64,000 nucleotides of DNA, from contig NZ_CP121634.1 in assembly GCF_029714945.1 (NCBI RefSeq), forward strand, positions 1,261,001 to 1,325,000. Reading direction: 5' to 3'. Position numbers and translations under genes: made by a program. The notes under the pieces are model-generated. The model saw only the letters and a program-made list of their open reading frames with translations, searched no databases and had not been told where the DNA came from. Positions 26,537 to 35,674 of the stretch are shown here, one piece after another. This DNA is from Bradyrhizobium sp. CIAT3101 (GTDB taxonomy: Bacteria; Pseudomonadota; Alphaproteobacteria; Rhizobiales; Xanthobacteraceae). Position 1 is the first letter of the stretch. Every line of letters begins with the position of its first letter.

Positions 26537-27559
26537 ATGGGGATACGGCGCAAAGCCATCGTGGCCGTGATCGCGCTGGCGTCTGTCTGCCTTGCGGCTG
26601 CGAGTCGCGCCGAGGAGATCACGCTGTATTCGACCAGGGAGGCTGCCCTGGTTGCGCCCGTTGTCGCGGCCTTCACGGAAGCGAGCGGCATCACGGTGAA
26701 AATCGTCTTCGTCGAGGACAGTCTCGTCAAGCGGCTGGCATCGGAAGGTGATGCATCGCCCGCCGACGTCCTGCTGACGATCGGGCTGGACAAGACCACC
26801 CAGCTTGCCTCGGGTGGTTGGACACGGGCTTTCGCGTCGCCACGTCTTGAGCAGGCCGTTCCGGCCAATCTTCGCGGAGACAGCTCGCAGTGGATCGCGC
26901 TTGCGATCCGCCCGCGCGTCGTGATGGCACGCAGCGACAGCGTCATCACGGCGATCGACTATGAAGACCTCGCGGATTCGCAATGGCGCGGCAAGCTCTG
27001 CATGCGCTCACCGCTGCATCAGAACAATGTCGCGCTTGTTGCCGCGTATCTCGCTCATCATGGTGAAGCGGCGACCGAGGCCTGGCTCGCCGGCCTGAAG
27101 GCCAATCTCGCCCACAAGCCTGATGGCAAGGACAACGACGTGATCCGCGAGATCGCGCAAGGAACGTGCGAGATCGGTATCGGCAACACCGTGGCATTGG
27201 CGCAATTGCGTGACGGACGGGAAGGGGCCGATTGGCGCGCCTGGGCGATGGCGGTCAGGGTGGTTCCGACCGCTTTCAAGGGCGGCGGCACGCATGTGAA
27301 TCTCACCGGTGCAGCCATCGCGAAACATGCGCCGCACGTCGCCGGCGCGCAGAAATTCCTGGAATTCCTGGCCACGCCGCCGGCGCAGCGGATGTTTGCG
27401 GCCGCCGAGCTTGAATATCCGGTGCTAGCCAACGCGGAGCGCGCGCCGATCGTTGCCGAAATGGGCGCGTTCACGGCCGATGCGCTATCGATCGACGAGA
27501 TCGGCCGGACTCAGCAAGCCGCCATCGCGCTCATCAGGAAGGCGGGCTTCGATGGGTAG
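26537..27559 (+). CDS. FbpA/FutA-like periplasmic binding protein without the usual iron tyrosines
   Basis: A 340-residue type II binding protein with signal peptide MGIRRKAIVAVIALASVCLAAASRA. It aligns with ferric-binding proteins through ITLYSTRE, SPADVLLTIG, LCMRSP and VIREIAQGTCEIGIGNT. Where FbpA/FutA have the adjacent Tyr iron ligands (NTYYY), this protein has NTVALAQL, and the early His/Tyr pair of FutA is replaced by REAAL. It starts 2 nt after the TonB gene and overlaps the PepSY gene by 8 nt. No ABC permease or ATPase follows. It may deliver a different ligand, or a chelate, to another partner. Confidence 0.85.
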   Translation: MGIRRKAIVAVIALASVCLAAASRAEEITLYSTREAALVAPVVAAFTEASGITVKIVFVEDSLVKRLASEGDASPADVLLTIGLDKTTQLASGGWTRAFASPRLEQAVPANLRGDSSQWIALAIRPRVVMARSDSVITAIDYEDLADSQWRGKLCMRSPLHQNNVALVAAYLAHHGEAATEAWLAGLKANLAHKPDGKDNDVIREIAQGTCEIGIGNTVALAQLRDGREGADWRAWAMAVRVVPTAFKGGGTHVNLTGAAIAKHAPHVAGAQKFLEFLATPPAQRMFAAAELEYPVLANAERAPIVAEMGAFTADALSIDEIGRTQQAAIALIRKAGFDG

Positions 27560-28733
27560 GCTTGGCTCCACAATCAAGGCGTCGCTGCTTCAGGTCCATT
27601 CCATTGCCGGCCTCGTGCTCGCGCTGCTGTTGTCCCTGATCGCGCTGACCGGCGTGATCATGAGCTTAGAGGACGAGATCGTCGACCATCTGAATGCCGG
27701 CATCATGCAGGTTGCGCCACGGACAACGCCGGCGCTGCTGCCTGACGCGCTGTTGGCGCGGTTGAAGGCGGTGTCGGATACCGGCAAGGTTACGGGGATC
27801 ATGCTGTCGAGCGATCCGTCGGCGGCCGTGCATGTTCGCTTCGCTCGTGACGAGCAGGGCGCGCGGCCGTCCTCGCTCTATGTCGACCCCTATGACGGCG
27901 GCGTGCTTGGCGTTCCGCGCGGCGAGGAGTTCTTCGCAACGGTGCGCAGGCTGCATCGCTGGCTGCTCATTCCCGGCGACGCCAAGGGCTGGGGGCGCCA
28001 GATCACCGGTGTTGCCGCGCTGGGCCTGATCGTGATGCTGATCTCGGGCCTCGTGCTGCGCTGGCCGCGCCGGGCAAGCAGCGTGAAGACGTGGCTGAAG
28101 CCGAATCTCGGGCTCAGGGGCCGCGGCCTGCATCGCTCGTTGCACGCCGTCATCGGCACCTGGGTCCTGCCGGTCTATCTCGTGATGACCTTGACCGGGC
28201 TCTGGTACTCGTTCGACTGGTACAAGGACGGTGTAGTCTGGCTGCTGTCGCGTCCACATGTGGCGGCAGCGAAGATGCAGCCGAAGCAATCGCGTCCAGC
28301 CGGCCGTTCCGGGCCGGCGGAGCCGGTCGGATTCGATCGCGCATGGTCGACCCTCCAACATGAGGAGAGCGGCGGTTTCGCCAGGGCTCAGCTGACGCTG
28401 CAGGCTGGCCCGGGCACGGTGATGCGGATCCGGTCGTGGCCGAAGGACTCGACGCTCGAGTCCATGCGCGATGAATTCCGCATCGATGCCGTCACCGGCC
28501 AGGTCGTCTCGGCGGAGCGCTATGCCGACAAGACGCTTGGCGAGAAGGCGATTGCGGGCGTGCTCGATATTCACCGCGGCGCCGTGCTGGGCTGGCCCGG
28601 CAAGCTTGCGTTCATGATCGCCGCGGCGCTGATGCCGCTGTTCGCGATCACCGGCGGGCTCCTGTACCTGTCGCGCCGCAAATTGCGGCGTCCATTGCGG
28701 CCACCGCTCGGTCGGCTTGTTCCGGGCGAGTGA
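27552..28733 (+). CDS. PepSY-associated TM (iron-regulated membrane) protein
   Basis: A 393-residue protein with four transmembrane helices: about residues 17-39 (IAGLVLALLLSLIALTGVIM), 155-177, 200-222 and 355-377. PepSY-type periplasmic domains lie between them. HRWL, LHRSLHAVIGTW and DIHRGAVLGWPGK carry the paired histidines seen in this family, some of whose members are siderophore reductases (FoxB, PiuB, FiuB relatives). The ATG at 27552 lies inside the end of the binding-protein gene (8-nt overlap). In this operon it would reduce or release imported metal at the inner membrane. Confidence 0.9.
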   Translation: MGRLGSTIKASLLQVHSIAGLVLALLLSLIALTGVIMSLEDEIVDHLNAGIMQVAPRTTPALLPDALLARLKAVSDTGKVTGIMLSSDPSAAVHVRFARDEQGARPSSLYVDPYDGGVLGVPRGEEFFATVRRLHRWLLIPGDAKGWGRQITGVAALGLIVMLISGLVLRWPRRASSVKTWLKPNLGLRGRGLHRSLHAVIGTWVLPVYLVMTLTGLWYSFDWYKDGVVWLLSRPHVAAAKMQPKQSRPAGRSGPAEPVGFDRAWSTLQHEESGGFARAQLTLQAGPGTVMRIRSWPKDSTLESMRDEFRIDAVTGQVVSAERYADKTLGEKAIAGVLDIHRGAVLGWPGKLAFMIAAALMPLFAITGGLLYLSRRKLRRPLRPPLGRLVPGE

Positions 28734-28887
28734 TCGCTGGGCACCCTGCAGGAGGCTCATCGGTTGCCCGGTCGTCCGTCTTGGCGGTTACAGCCAAGCT
28801 TATCTCGAGTGGCGGGAGAAACGCTTGTCGGCGGCCTCGCGAGATGGCATCGATTGAAGGGATACACGCTGGAGTCGTGGGGGCTTG

Positions 28888-30177
28888 ATGGCGCGATCCG
28901 AACGAGACGAGCTTGAAGAATCAGCGCGGCCTGCAGTGCTCGTCAGGCGTAGCGATTTGCCTGTGCCGCTCGCTCATCCGGCGCGGAGTTTCTTCGGCGG
29001 ACTTCCCAAGCTTCCTCCGCAGTTCGAATGGCCTGTGGCGGTCGTGACGGCGAACGCGACGCCAGAGAGTGTGGCTCTCACCTTTGTTGCCCAGATCGAC
29101 TTGGCCGAAGTACCCCGTTCCGGCCGGTCGCCGCTTCCGAAGCGAGGCACGCTCTATTTCTTTTGCAGCTCGGTGTTTGTCGGCGAGGGACACCCACCTT
29201 GCCGCGTCCTCTATAGCCCGACCGACGGCAATGCGTATCCGGATCGAGCGCCACCGCTGAATCTCATGCCGCTGGCGGGCGATGACGGAGATGCGCAGGT
29301 CAGGTGGCTTGATCCCGCGCTCGATTTTCATTCCAAGGTCGAGTTCAAGTACCCGCTTTCGTTCCTGCCGTTCCGCGACTTTCACTTCCGTGAGGATGCC
29401 GTCGGGGGAGAGCTCATGGTCGCAGAACTGTGCAGGGTGTTAGGTCCAGGCAAGCCGCCGGAGCCGGACTTGCTTCAATTCAGAGGGGTCCTCAAATATG
29501 AGAAGGACGAGGACTGGCCCTTCAATTGGCTCTTGATCACCTATGTGGTTCGCTCAATCTTGCTGCATGCTCAGCGCGATCTAGCCCCCAGATCCTATTT
29601 CAAGCCGCTGACCGACGAGGCGGCCGCAGAACTGAGGCGTTTACGCGGCGGTGCGATCGGATGGCTTGAACGTTGCCGCGCACTGACGCCGATGGACGAC
29701 GTCGATGCGGACACAAAGGCGGCCTTCAGGTCCTGGTGGCTCGACGTCGCGCAGGCGTATGAGAGGATGAACAGGCAGGTACGCACGTATGCGGCGGAAA
29801 TTACGGCGGACCTGGGCAATGCCATCAATCACACGATTCGTTGCATGGCGACCTTGGATGATGATGTTTCCGACGATGCCCCTCGAAGCTACGTTGCGAA
29901 TCTCGTGCAGCAGAATCATTGGAAGACGCCGACCGCGGAAAATGGGAAACATCGCTACTTCAGCACGGCACTTCATCAGATGCTGGGATACGGGAGTGGC
30001 CCGCAAGATGCGACTGATGAGCATTTCAAGGACATACTGTTACTTCAAATGCAAGGTGAGCTGGCCTTTTTCGATTGGCACTCCAACGTCGGATGCATGC
30101 TACATTTCTGGATTGACCGGGATGCTCTTGCGCAGCTCGACTTTTCTCGAACCGTCGCCACATTCCAATGTGACTAG
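28888..30177 (+). CDS. DUF1963 (YwqG-like) domain protein
   Basis: A 429-residue cytoplasmic protein. The N-terminal half has the DUF1963 features SFFGGLPKLPPQFEWP, LTFVAQIDLAEVP and GTLYFFCSS. The C-terminal signature GELAFFDWHSNVGCMLHFWIDRDAL recurs as the usual ILLLQ..-type end of the family. Between them a helical insert (about residues 210-340) makes it longer than YwqG, which is about 260 residues. It starts at ATG 28888; an in-frame TTG lies 3 nt earlier. It is monocistronic and no activity is known. Confidence 0.8.
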   Translation: MARSERDELEESARPAVLVRRSDLPVPLAHPARSFFGGLPKLPPQFEWPVAVVTANATPESVALTFVAQIDLAEVPRSGRSPLPKRGTLYFFCSSVFVGEGHPPCRVLYSPTDGNAYPDRAPPLNLMPLAGDDGDAQVRWLDPALDFHSKVEFKYPLSFLPFRDFHFREDAVGGELMVAELCRVLGPGKPPEPDLLQFRGVLKYEKDEDWPFNWLLITYVVRSILLHAQRDLAPRSYFKPLTDEAAAELRRLRGGAIGWLERCRALTPMDDVDADTKAAFRSWWLDVAQAYERMNRQVRTYAAEITADLGNAINHTIRCMATLDDDVSDDAPRSYVANLVQQNHWKTPTAENGKHRYFSTALHQMLGYGSGPQDATDEHFKDILLLQMQGELAFFDWHSNVGCMLHFWIDRDALAQLDFSRTVATFQCD

Positions 30178-30269
30178 GTCACCGCTTTTTGCTCCCATAC
30201 GCTGGTACGACTAGCCAACATTGCGGCAATGGTTCAAAAGCTTCTGGCCCTCTTCCCAAGGTTCACGCC

Positions 30270-31502
30270 ATGAAGCTTTCGACCGTCACACCCGCCGATA
30301 TCCGCCGCGCGCTGCTGTTGCGCGAGGAGATCGCGCTGCTCGATCTCAGGCACGAGGCCGCCTTCGCCACCGGCCATCCGCTGTTCGCGGCCAACATGGC
30401 CGTGGACCGGATCGCAATCGAGGCTGCGGTGAGGCTGCCGCGCAAGGATGCGCCGATCGTGCTCTTCGATGATGACGAGGGGCTCGTCGCATCCGGCGCC
30501 GAACGCCTTGCTGCACTTGGCTACAGCAATGTCCGTGCGCTCGATGGCGGGCTGAAAGCCTGGCGTTCGGCTGGCCATGAGGTGTTCGAGGACGTCAATT
30601 CCTACTCCAAGGCATTTGGCGAGCTGGTCGAGTCGCGCCGCCACACGCCGTCGTTCAGCGCCGACGAGGTGGCAAAGCTGATCGCCGAGAAGGCCAACAT
30701 CGCCATCCTCGATGTTCGTCGCTTCGACGAATACGCGACCATGAACATTCCGGGCTCGGTCAGCGTGCCCGGTGCGGAACTGGTGCTGCGGGCCGGCCAG
30801 GCGGCGCCGGATCCCGACACCACCATCATCGTCAATTGCGCCGGTCGCACCCGCTCGATCATCGGCACCCAGTCCCTGATCAACGCCGGCGTGCCCAACA
30901 AGGTGCGGGCGCTGCGCAACGGCACGATCGGCTGGACGCTGGCGCGGCACACGCTGGCTCATGGTGCCGACCGGCACGGCGCGATCGGGTCGTTCGAGGG
31001 CGGCCCGGCCAATGCCCGCGACGTGGCCTATCGCGCCGGCGTCCGCCATATCGGCGCGAACGAGATGTCGGCGATGGTCGCCGAGACCAGTCGCACGCTC
31101 TATCGCTTCGACGTACGCGATGTGGAGGAATATGCGGCCGGCTACCTCCCGGGCTTCCGGCACTATCCGGGCGGCCAGCTCGTGCAGGAGACCGACATGG
31201 CAGCACCAGTGCGCGGCGCACGCATCGTCCTGACCGACGACAAGGGCGTGCGCGCCGACATGACGGCATCCTGGCTCGCCCAGATGGGCTGGGAGGTCTA
31301 TGTGCTCGAGGGCGGCTATGCCGGCACGCTCGAGGTCAGCCCGCCGCTGGTGCTGCCGAAACCCGACCCGGCGCATCGCTACCGCCGCCCCTATGAGGGA
31401 ACCGACATCGCCGAGCGCGCGATGCAGGCCTATCTCGACTGGGAGTACGGCCTCGTCGATCAGCTGCGCCGCGACGGCACGCACGGGTTCTATGTGATCT
31501 GA
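30270..31502 (+). CDS. Multi-domain rhodanese-related sulfurtransferase
   Basis: A 410-residue protein with three rhodanese modules: about residues 5-112, 128-235 and 260-370. Only the second has an active-site Cys loop (IIVNCAGRTRS). The first (IVLFDDDEG) and third (IVLTDDKGV) have Asp in place of Cys and are probably structural or binding domains. Helix and strand signatures such as LLDLRHEAAFATGHP, ILDVRRFDEYATMNIPGS and RFDVRDVEEYAAGYLPG mark each start. It has no signal peptide. It would move sulfane sulfur in the cytoplasm; the partner is unknown. Confidence 0.9.
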   Translation: MKLSTVTPADIRRALLLREEIALLDLRHEAAFATGHPLFAANMAVDRIAIEAAVRLPRKDAPIVLFDDDEGLVASGAERLAALGYSNVRALDGGLKAWRSAGHEVFEDVNSYSKAFGELVESRRHTPSFSADEVAKLIAEKANIAILDVRRFDEYATMNIPGSVSVPGAELVLRAGQAAPDPDTTIIVNCAGRTRSIIGTQSLINAGVPNKVRALRNGTIGWTLARHTLAHGADRHGAIGSFEGGPANARDVAYRAGVRHIGANEMSAMVAETSRTLYRFDVRDVEEYAAGYLPGFRHYPGGQLVQETDMAAPVRGARIVLTDDKGVRADMTASWLAQMGWEVYVLEGGYAGTLEVSPPLVLPKPDPAHRYRRPYEGTDIAERAMQAYLDWEYGLVDQLRRDGTHGFYVI

Positions 31503-31743
31503 ACGCGGCCCGCGTTGATCCACCGGAGTTGCGGGCAAAAACACGTCGCATCGACGATACCGCCATCCGCGGCCAGCAAGTCGCGAAGCGGCTGGGCGCA
31601 TAAGGCGGATGTTCCGGCGGTTCGGTATGCTTTTAGTGCGTCACCTGGACGGAGCGAAGCGAAATCCCATATCCAAACCCTATTGTGCTGTGCGTCGCCG
31701 GCGGTCTATGTGCTGCGGCAAAGCCGCCATTCATGGAGATATT

Positions 31744-32988
31744 ATGCCAGCCCCAGGCCAAAGCCCTGAGCGGAGCGCGAAGGCGCTGCTGCTTGAAGGT
31801 GTCAACGACAGCGCCGTTGATCTGTTCAAGAGCGCGGGTTTCACCAATGTCGAGCGTCTGACCAAGGCGCTGGACGGCGAGGCGCTGCGGCAGGCGCTCA
31901 AGGGCGTGTCGCTGCTCGGCATCCGCTCCCGCACCCAGATCACCGACGAGGTGCTGGAAGCCGCCGACGGGCTGCTCGCGGTCGGCTGCTTCAGCGTCGG
32001 CACCAATCAGGTCGATCTCCTGGCGGCGCGCAAGCGCGGCATTCCCGTGTTCAACGCGCCGTTCTCCAACACGCGCAGCGTCGCCGAGCTCGTGATCGGC
32101 GAGATCGTGATGCTGCTGCGGCAGATCTTTCCGCGCTCGGTGTCGGCCCATGACGGCGGCTGGGACAAATCCGCGGCCGGCAGCCGCGAGGTGCGCGGCC
32201 GTACGCTCGGCATCATCGGCTACGGCAATATCGGCTCGCAGCTCTCGACGCTAGCGGAAGCCATGGGCATGCGGGTGATCTACTACGATCGCACCGATAA
32301 GCTCCGCCATGGCAATACCGAGCCGGTCGAGAAGCTCGAAGAGCTGCTCGCACAGAGCGACGTGGTCAGCCTGCATGTGCCGGAGACGCCCGAGACATCA
32401 GGCATGATCGGCGAGAAGGAGCTGCGGGCGATGAAATCAGGCTCGTTCCTGATCAACAACAGCCGCGGCACCGTGGTCGATCTCGATGCGCTCGCCGGCG
32501 CTTTGCGTGACGGACACATTGCCGGTGCCGCTATCGACGTGTTTCCGGTCGAGCCGTCCTCGAATTCGGAGCGTTTCAAGAGCCCGGTACAAGGCCTCGG
32601 CAACGTGATCCTCACGCCGCATGTTGGCGGTTCGACCGAAGAGGCGCAGGAGCGCATCGGCGGCGAAGTGGCGCGCAAGCTGGTCGACTATTTCATCACG
32701 GGATCGACCATGGGCGCGGTGAATTTCCCGGAGGTGCAGCTGCATTTGCGTCCCTCCGGCGTGCGCTTCAGCCACGTCCATCGCAACGTTCCGGGCATGC
32801 TGCGCCGGCTGAACGAGGTGTTCCTCCAGCGCGATATCAACATCGCCGCACAATATCTGGAGACCGCGGGCGATCTCGGCTACGTCGTGCTGGACGCCGA
32901 TCTCGGCGGCGAGGATTCAGGCGCGCTGCTGGCGCAGATCCGGGCGCTCGAAGGCACAATCGGCGCGCGGCTGGTGTTCGAGCACTAG
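31744..32988 (+). CDS. serA: D-3-phosphoglycerate dehydrogenase (short, E. coli-type with ACT domain)
   Basis: A 414-residue enzyme for the first step of serine synthesis (3-phosphoglycerate to 3-phosphohydroxypyruvate, NAD). Substrate domain: LGIRSRTQITDEVL and VGCFSVGTNQVDL. NAD-binding: LGIIGYGNIGSQ. Catalytic residues sit in NNSRGTVVD (Arg), DVFPVEP (Glu) and LTPHVGGST (His). The C-terminal ACT domain (from about 340, VRFSHVHRNVPGMLRRLNEVF) senses serine. It starts at ATG 31744 after GGAG. Length and ACT layout match E. coli SerA, not the 530-residue form usual in rhizobia, so a second serA may exist elsewhere. Confidence 0.93.
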   Translation: MPAPGQSPERSAKALLLEGVNDSAVDLFKSAGFTNVERLTKALDGEALRQALKGVSLLGIRSRTQITDEVLEAADGLLAVGCFSVGTNQVDLLAARKRGIPVFNAPFSNTRSVAELVIGEIVMLLRQIFPRSVSAHDGGWDKSAAGSREVRGRTLGIIGYGNIGSQLSTLAEAMGMRVIYYDRTDKLRHGNTEPVEKLEELLAQSDVVSLHVPETPETSGMIGEKELRAMKSGSFLINNSRGTVVDLDALAGALRDGHIAGAAIDVFPVEPSSNSERFKSPVQGLGNVILTPHVGGSTEEAQERIGGEVARKLVDYFITGSTMGAVNFPEVQLHLRPSGVRFSHVHRNVPGMLRRLNEVFLQRDINIAAQYLETAGDLGYVVLDADLGGEDSGALLAQIRALEGTIGARLVFEH

Positions 32989-33103
32989 CCCGACGTCACG
33001 TTCCGGTTGCATTCCGCGGCGTAAGCTCATTACACTGTCCGTATCATCTTCGGCGTGCTGCAAATCACGTCGAATTTGAGCTTCAGTCGCGTGAGTATCC
33101 GCC

Positions 33104-34123
33104 ATGGAACGAGACGCCGTACTGATCGATCTCGCGCTTCAGGGTGGCGGTTCGCACGGCGCCTTCTCCTGGGGTGTGCTCGAGCGCCTGCTGGAGGAGA
33201 AGTGGCTCACCATCGCCGCAATCTCCGGAACCTCCGCGGGCGCGATGAATGCGGCGGTGCTGGCGGATGGCTGGACGGCCGGCGGCGCCGAGGGCGCGCG
33301 TGACGCGCTGGAGCAATATTGGCGTCGCGTCTCGAAGGCCGCGGCCTTCAGCCCGCTGCAGCGCTCGCCACTCGATCGGCTGATGGGGCGCTGGACGCTC
33401 GATACCTCGCCCTTCTACATCCTGACCGACCTGATGTCGCGGGTGCTGTCGCCCTACGATCTCAATCCGACCGGCTACAATCCGCTGCGCGCGGTGCTGG
33501 CTGAGAGCATCGATTTCGAGCGGCTCGCACGCTCGCCGATCCAGCTCTTCATCACCGCGACGCGCGTGCGTACCGGCCGCGGCCGGATCTTCCGCAACGC
33601 CGAGATCACGGCGGATGTGCTGCTGGCGTCGGCCTGCCTGCCGACCATGTTCCGCGCGATCGAGATCGACGGCGAGCCCTATTGGGACGGTGGCTACGCC
33701 GGCAACCCGACCATCACGCCGCTGGTCCGCGAGAGCGATGCGCACGACACGATCCTCGTCCAGATCAATCCGACCGAGCGGATGGATGAGCCACGAACCG
33801 CCGCGGAGATCCTCAACCGTCTCAACGAGATTTCCTTCAACTCACCGCTGATGAAGGAGCTGCGGATGATCGCGCTGCTGCGGCAGGCGGCTGATCCCGG
33901 CAGCGGCGAGGGCGCGCGCTGGGCGAAGATGCGGACACACCGGATCAAGAGCGACATGCTGGCGAAGTTCGGCTCATCGTCAAAGCTCAATGCGGAATGG
34001 GAGTTCGTCTCGATGCTGCGTGCCGAGGGACGCGTCGCCGCGGAGGCGTTCCTCGCCAAACACGGCATGGATATCGGCCGGCAATCGACCGCCGATCTCG
34101 ATGTCCTCCTGGCGGAGTGCTGA
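33104..34123 (+). CDS. Patatin-like phospholipase
   Basis: A 339-residue patatin. The oxyanion loop is LALQGGGSHGAFSWGVL, the nucleophile Ser is in ISGTSAGAMNA (about residue 46), and the Asp of the dyad is in YWDGGYAGNP. No signal peptide is present, so it is a cytoplasmic lipase or acyl hydrolase. It is followed after 3 nt by a GntP-type permease, a pairing seen beside 3-hydroxybutyrate and PHB metabolism genes, which would suit a role on PHB granules. That is inference only. Confidence 0.9.
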   Translation: MERDAVLIDLALQGGGSHGAFSWGVLERLLEEKWLTIAAISGTSAGAMNAAVLADGWTAGGAEGARDALEQYWRRVSKAAAFSPLQRSPLDRLMGRWTLDTSPFYILTDLMSRVLSPYDLNPTGYNPLRAVLAESIDFERLARSPIQLFITATRVRTGRGRIFRNAEITADVLLASACLPTMFRAIEIDGEPYWDGGYAGNPTITPLVRESDAHDTILVQINPTERMDEPRTAAEILNRLNEISFNSPLMKELRMIALLRQAADPGSGEGARWAKMRTHRIKSDMLAKFGSSSKLNAEWEFVSMLRAEGRVAAEAFLAKHGMDIGRQSTADLDVLLAEC

Positions 34124-34126
34124 GGC

Positions 34127-35581
34127 ATGGGGCTTCTTGGCCTCTTCGTCGGGCTCGGGCTGCTCGTCCTGTTTGCCTTTCGCGGCTGGAGCGTGCTGCT
34201 GCTCGCGCCGGTCGCCGCGCTCGTTGCCGCGCGGTTTGGCGGCGAGCCGCTGCTGGCGAACCTGACCCAGGTATTCATGGTGAACGCGGCGGGATTTCTG
34301 GCGCAGTTCTTCCCGATCTTCCTGCTCGGGGCCGTCTTTGGCAAACTGATGGACGATAGCGGCGCGGTCACGTCGGTCGCCGCCTTCATGGCCAAGCGTC
34401 TCGGCGAGCGCCGCGTGATTCTCGCGGTCGTGCTGGCAGGCGCACTCGTCACCTATGGCGGCGTCAGCCTGTTCGTTGCCTTCTTCGTTATCGCCCCGAT
34501 GGCGCGGTCGCTGTTCCGCGCAGCTGGCATTCCGCGCCGGTTGATTCCGGCCGCGATCGTGCTGGGGACATCGACCTTCACCATGTCGGCCCTGCCGGGC
34601 ACGCCGTCGATCCAGAATGCGATCCCGATGCCGTTCTTCGGTACGACGCCCTTTGCGGCGCCGGGCCTGGGTATCGTTGCCTCTCTCATCATGCTCGGCA
34701 CGGGATTGTGGTGGCTGCATCGCGCCGAGGCCAAGGCCCGGCGTGCCGGGGAGGGCTATGGCGATGACGTCGAGGATGCGACCGAGCGCGCGGCATCCGA
34801 CGAACTCGTGCGTGAACGCGCGACGACGGCGCGCGAGTTCGATCCGGCGGAGTTGCAGCATGGCCGCCGTAGCGATCAGCCGTCACCGGTTCTGAGTGCC
34901 GTCCTGCCATTGGTCGTCGTCGTGGCGGTCAATCTCCTGATGTCGCTGGTGGTGTTGCCGCGGCTCGACGTCGCCTATCTGGCCGATGAGCGCTTCGGCA
35001 ACACGTCGCTGGCCGCCGTCGCGGGCGTGTGGTCGGTCGCGGTCGCCTTGACCGCGGCGATCGTCACGACCATCGCGTTGAACTGGGCACGGCTGCCGGC
35101 ATTGCGGCAGACCATGGATGCCGGAGCCAATGCGTCGGTGCTGCCGGCGTTCAGCGTCGCCAGTCTCGTCGGCTTCGGCGCGGTCGTCGCCGCGCTGCCG
35201 GCATTCGCGCTGGTGCGCGAATGGGTGCTCGCGATCGAAGGCGGTCCGTTGGTCTCGCTCGCGGTCGCGACCAACATCCTGGCAGCCCTGACCGGCTCGG
35301 CGTCGGGCGGCCTGACCATCGCGCTCGATGCGCTCGGCCAGACCTATGTCGAACTCGCCGCGCGCACGGGCATCGATCTTGCGCTGATGCATCGTGTCGC
35401 GGTGATCGGATCGGGGACGCTGGACATTCTGCCGCATAACGGCGCGGTGGTCAGCCTGCTCGCGATCTGCGGCCTGACCCATCGTGACAGCTATCTGGAC
35501 ATCGTGATGGTGGGCATCGTGACGTCGCTGTTGGCGCTGGTGGCCGTGATCGCCTTGGGCAGCGTGTTGGGATCGTTCTGA
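34127..35581 (+). CDS. GntP family permease (gluconate / 3-hydroxybutyrate type)
   Basis: A 484-residue membrane protein with about 12-14 helices. It starts MGLLGLFVGLGLLVLFAFRG. The family text VTYGGVSLFVAFFVIAPMA and STFTMSALPGTPSIQNAIP is the GntP re-entrant loop, with GSASGGLTIALDALG and GSGTLDILPHNGAVVSLL as its second-half counterparts. A charged cytoplasmic loop at about 205-255 separates the halves. It is translationally close to the patatin gene. It would co-transport an organic acid with protons. Confidence 0.88.
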   Translation: MGLLGLFVGLGLLVLFAFRGWSVLLLAPVAALVAARFGGEPLLANLTQVFMVNAAGFLAQFFPIFLLGAVFGKLMDDSGAVTSVAAFMAKRLGERRVILAVVLAGALVTYGGVSLFVAFFVIAPMARSLFRAAGIPRRLIPAAIVLGTSTFTMSALPGTPSIQNAIPMPFFGTTPFAAPGLGIVASLIMLGTGLWWLHRAEAKARRAGEGYGDDVEDATERAASDELVRERATTAREFDPAELQHGRRSDQPSPVLSAVLPLVVVVAVNLLMSLVVLPRLDVAYLADERFGNTSLAAVAGVWSVAVALTAAIVTTIALNWARLPALRQTMDAGANASVLPAFSVASLVGFGAVVAALPAFALVREWVLAIEGGPLVSLAVATNILAALTGSASGGLTIALDALGQTYVELAARTGIDLALMHRVAVIGSGTLDILPHNGAVVSLLAICGLTHRDSYLDIVMVGIVTSLLALVAVIALGSVLGSF

Positions 35582-35674
35582 TCTGGACACAAAAGTCAAT
35601 GAATTGACGCGCCCGTGAAGGTCGCTTTCAATGCGTCCCTCTGTCGGAACGAACAAAAGCAAGGGTAGGAAACG

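Noticed and set aside
31503..31743. 241-nt gap before serA as a possible riboswitch leader
   Set aside because: No conserved aptamer-like pairing or anti-terminator could be seen by eye, and part resembles repeat-derived text.
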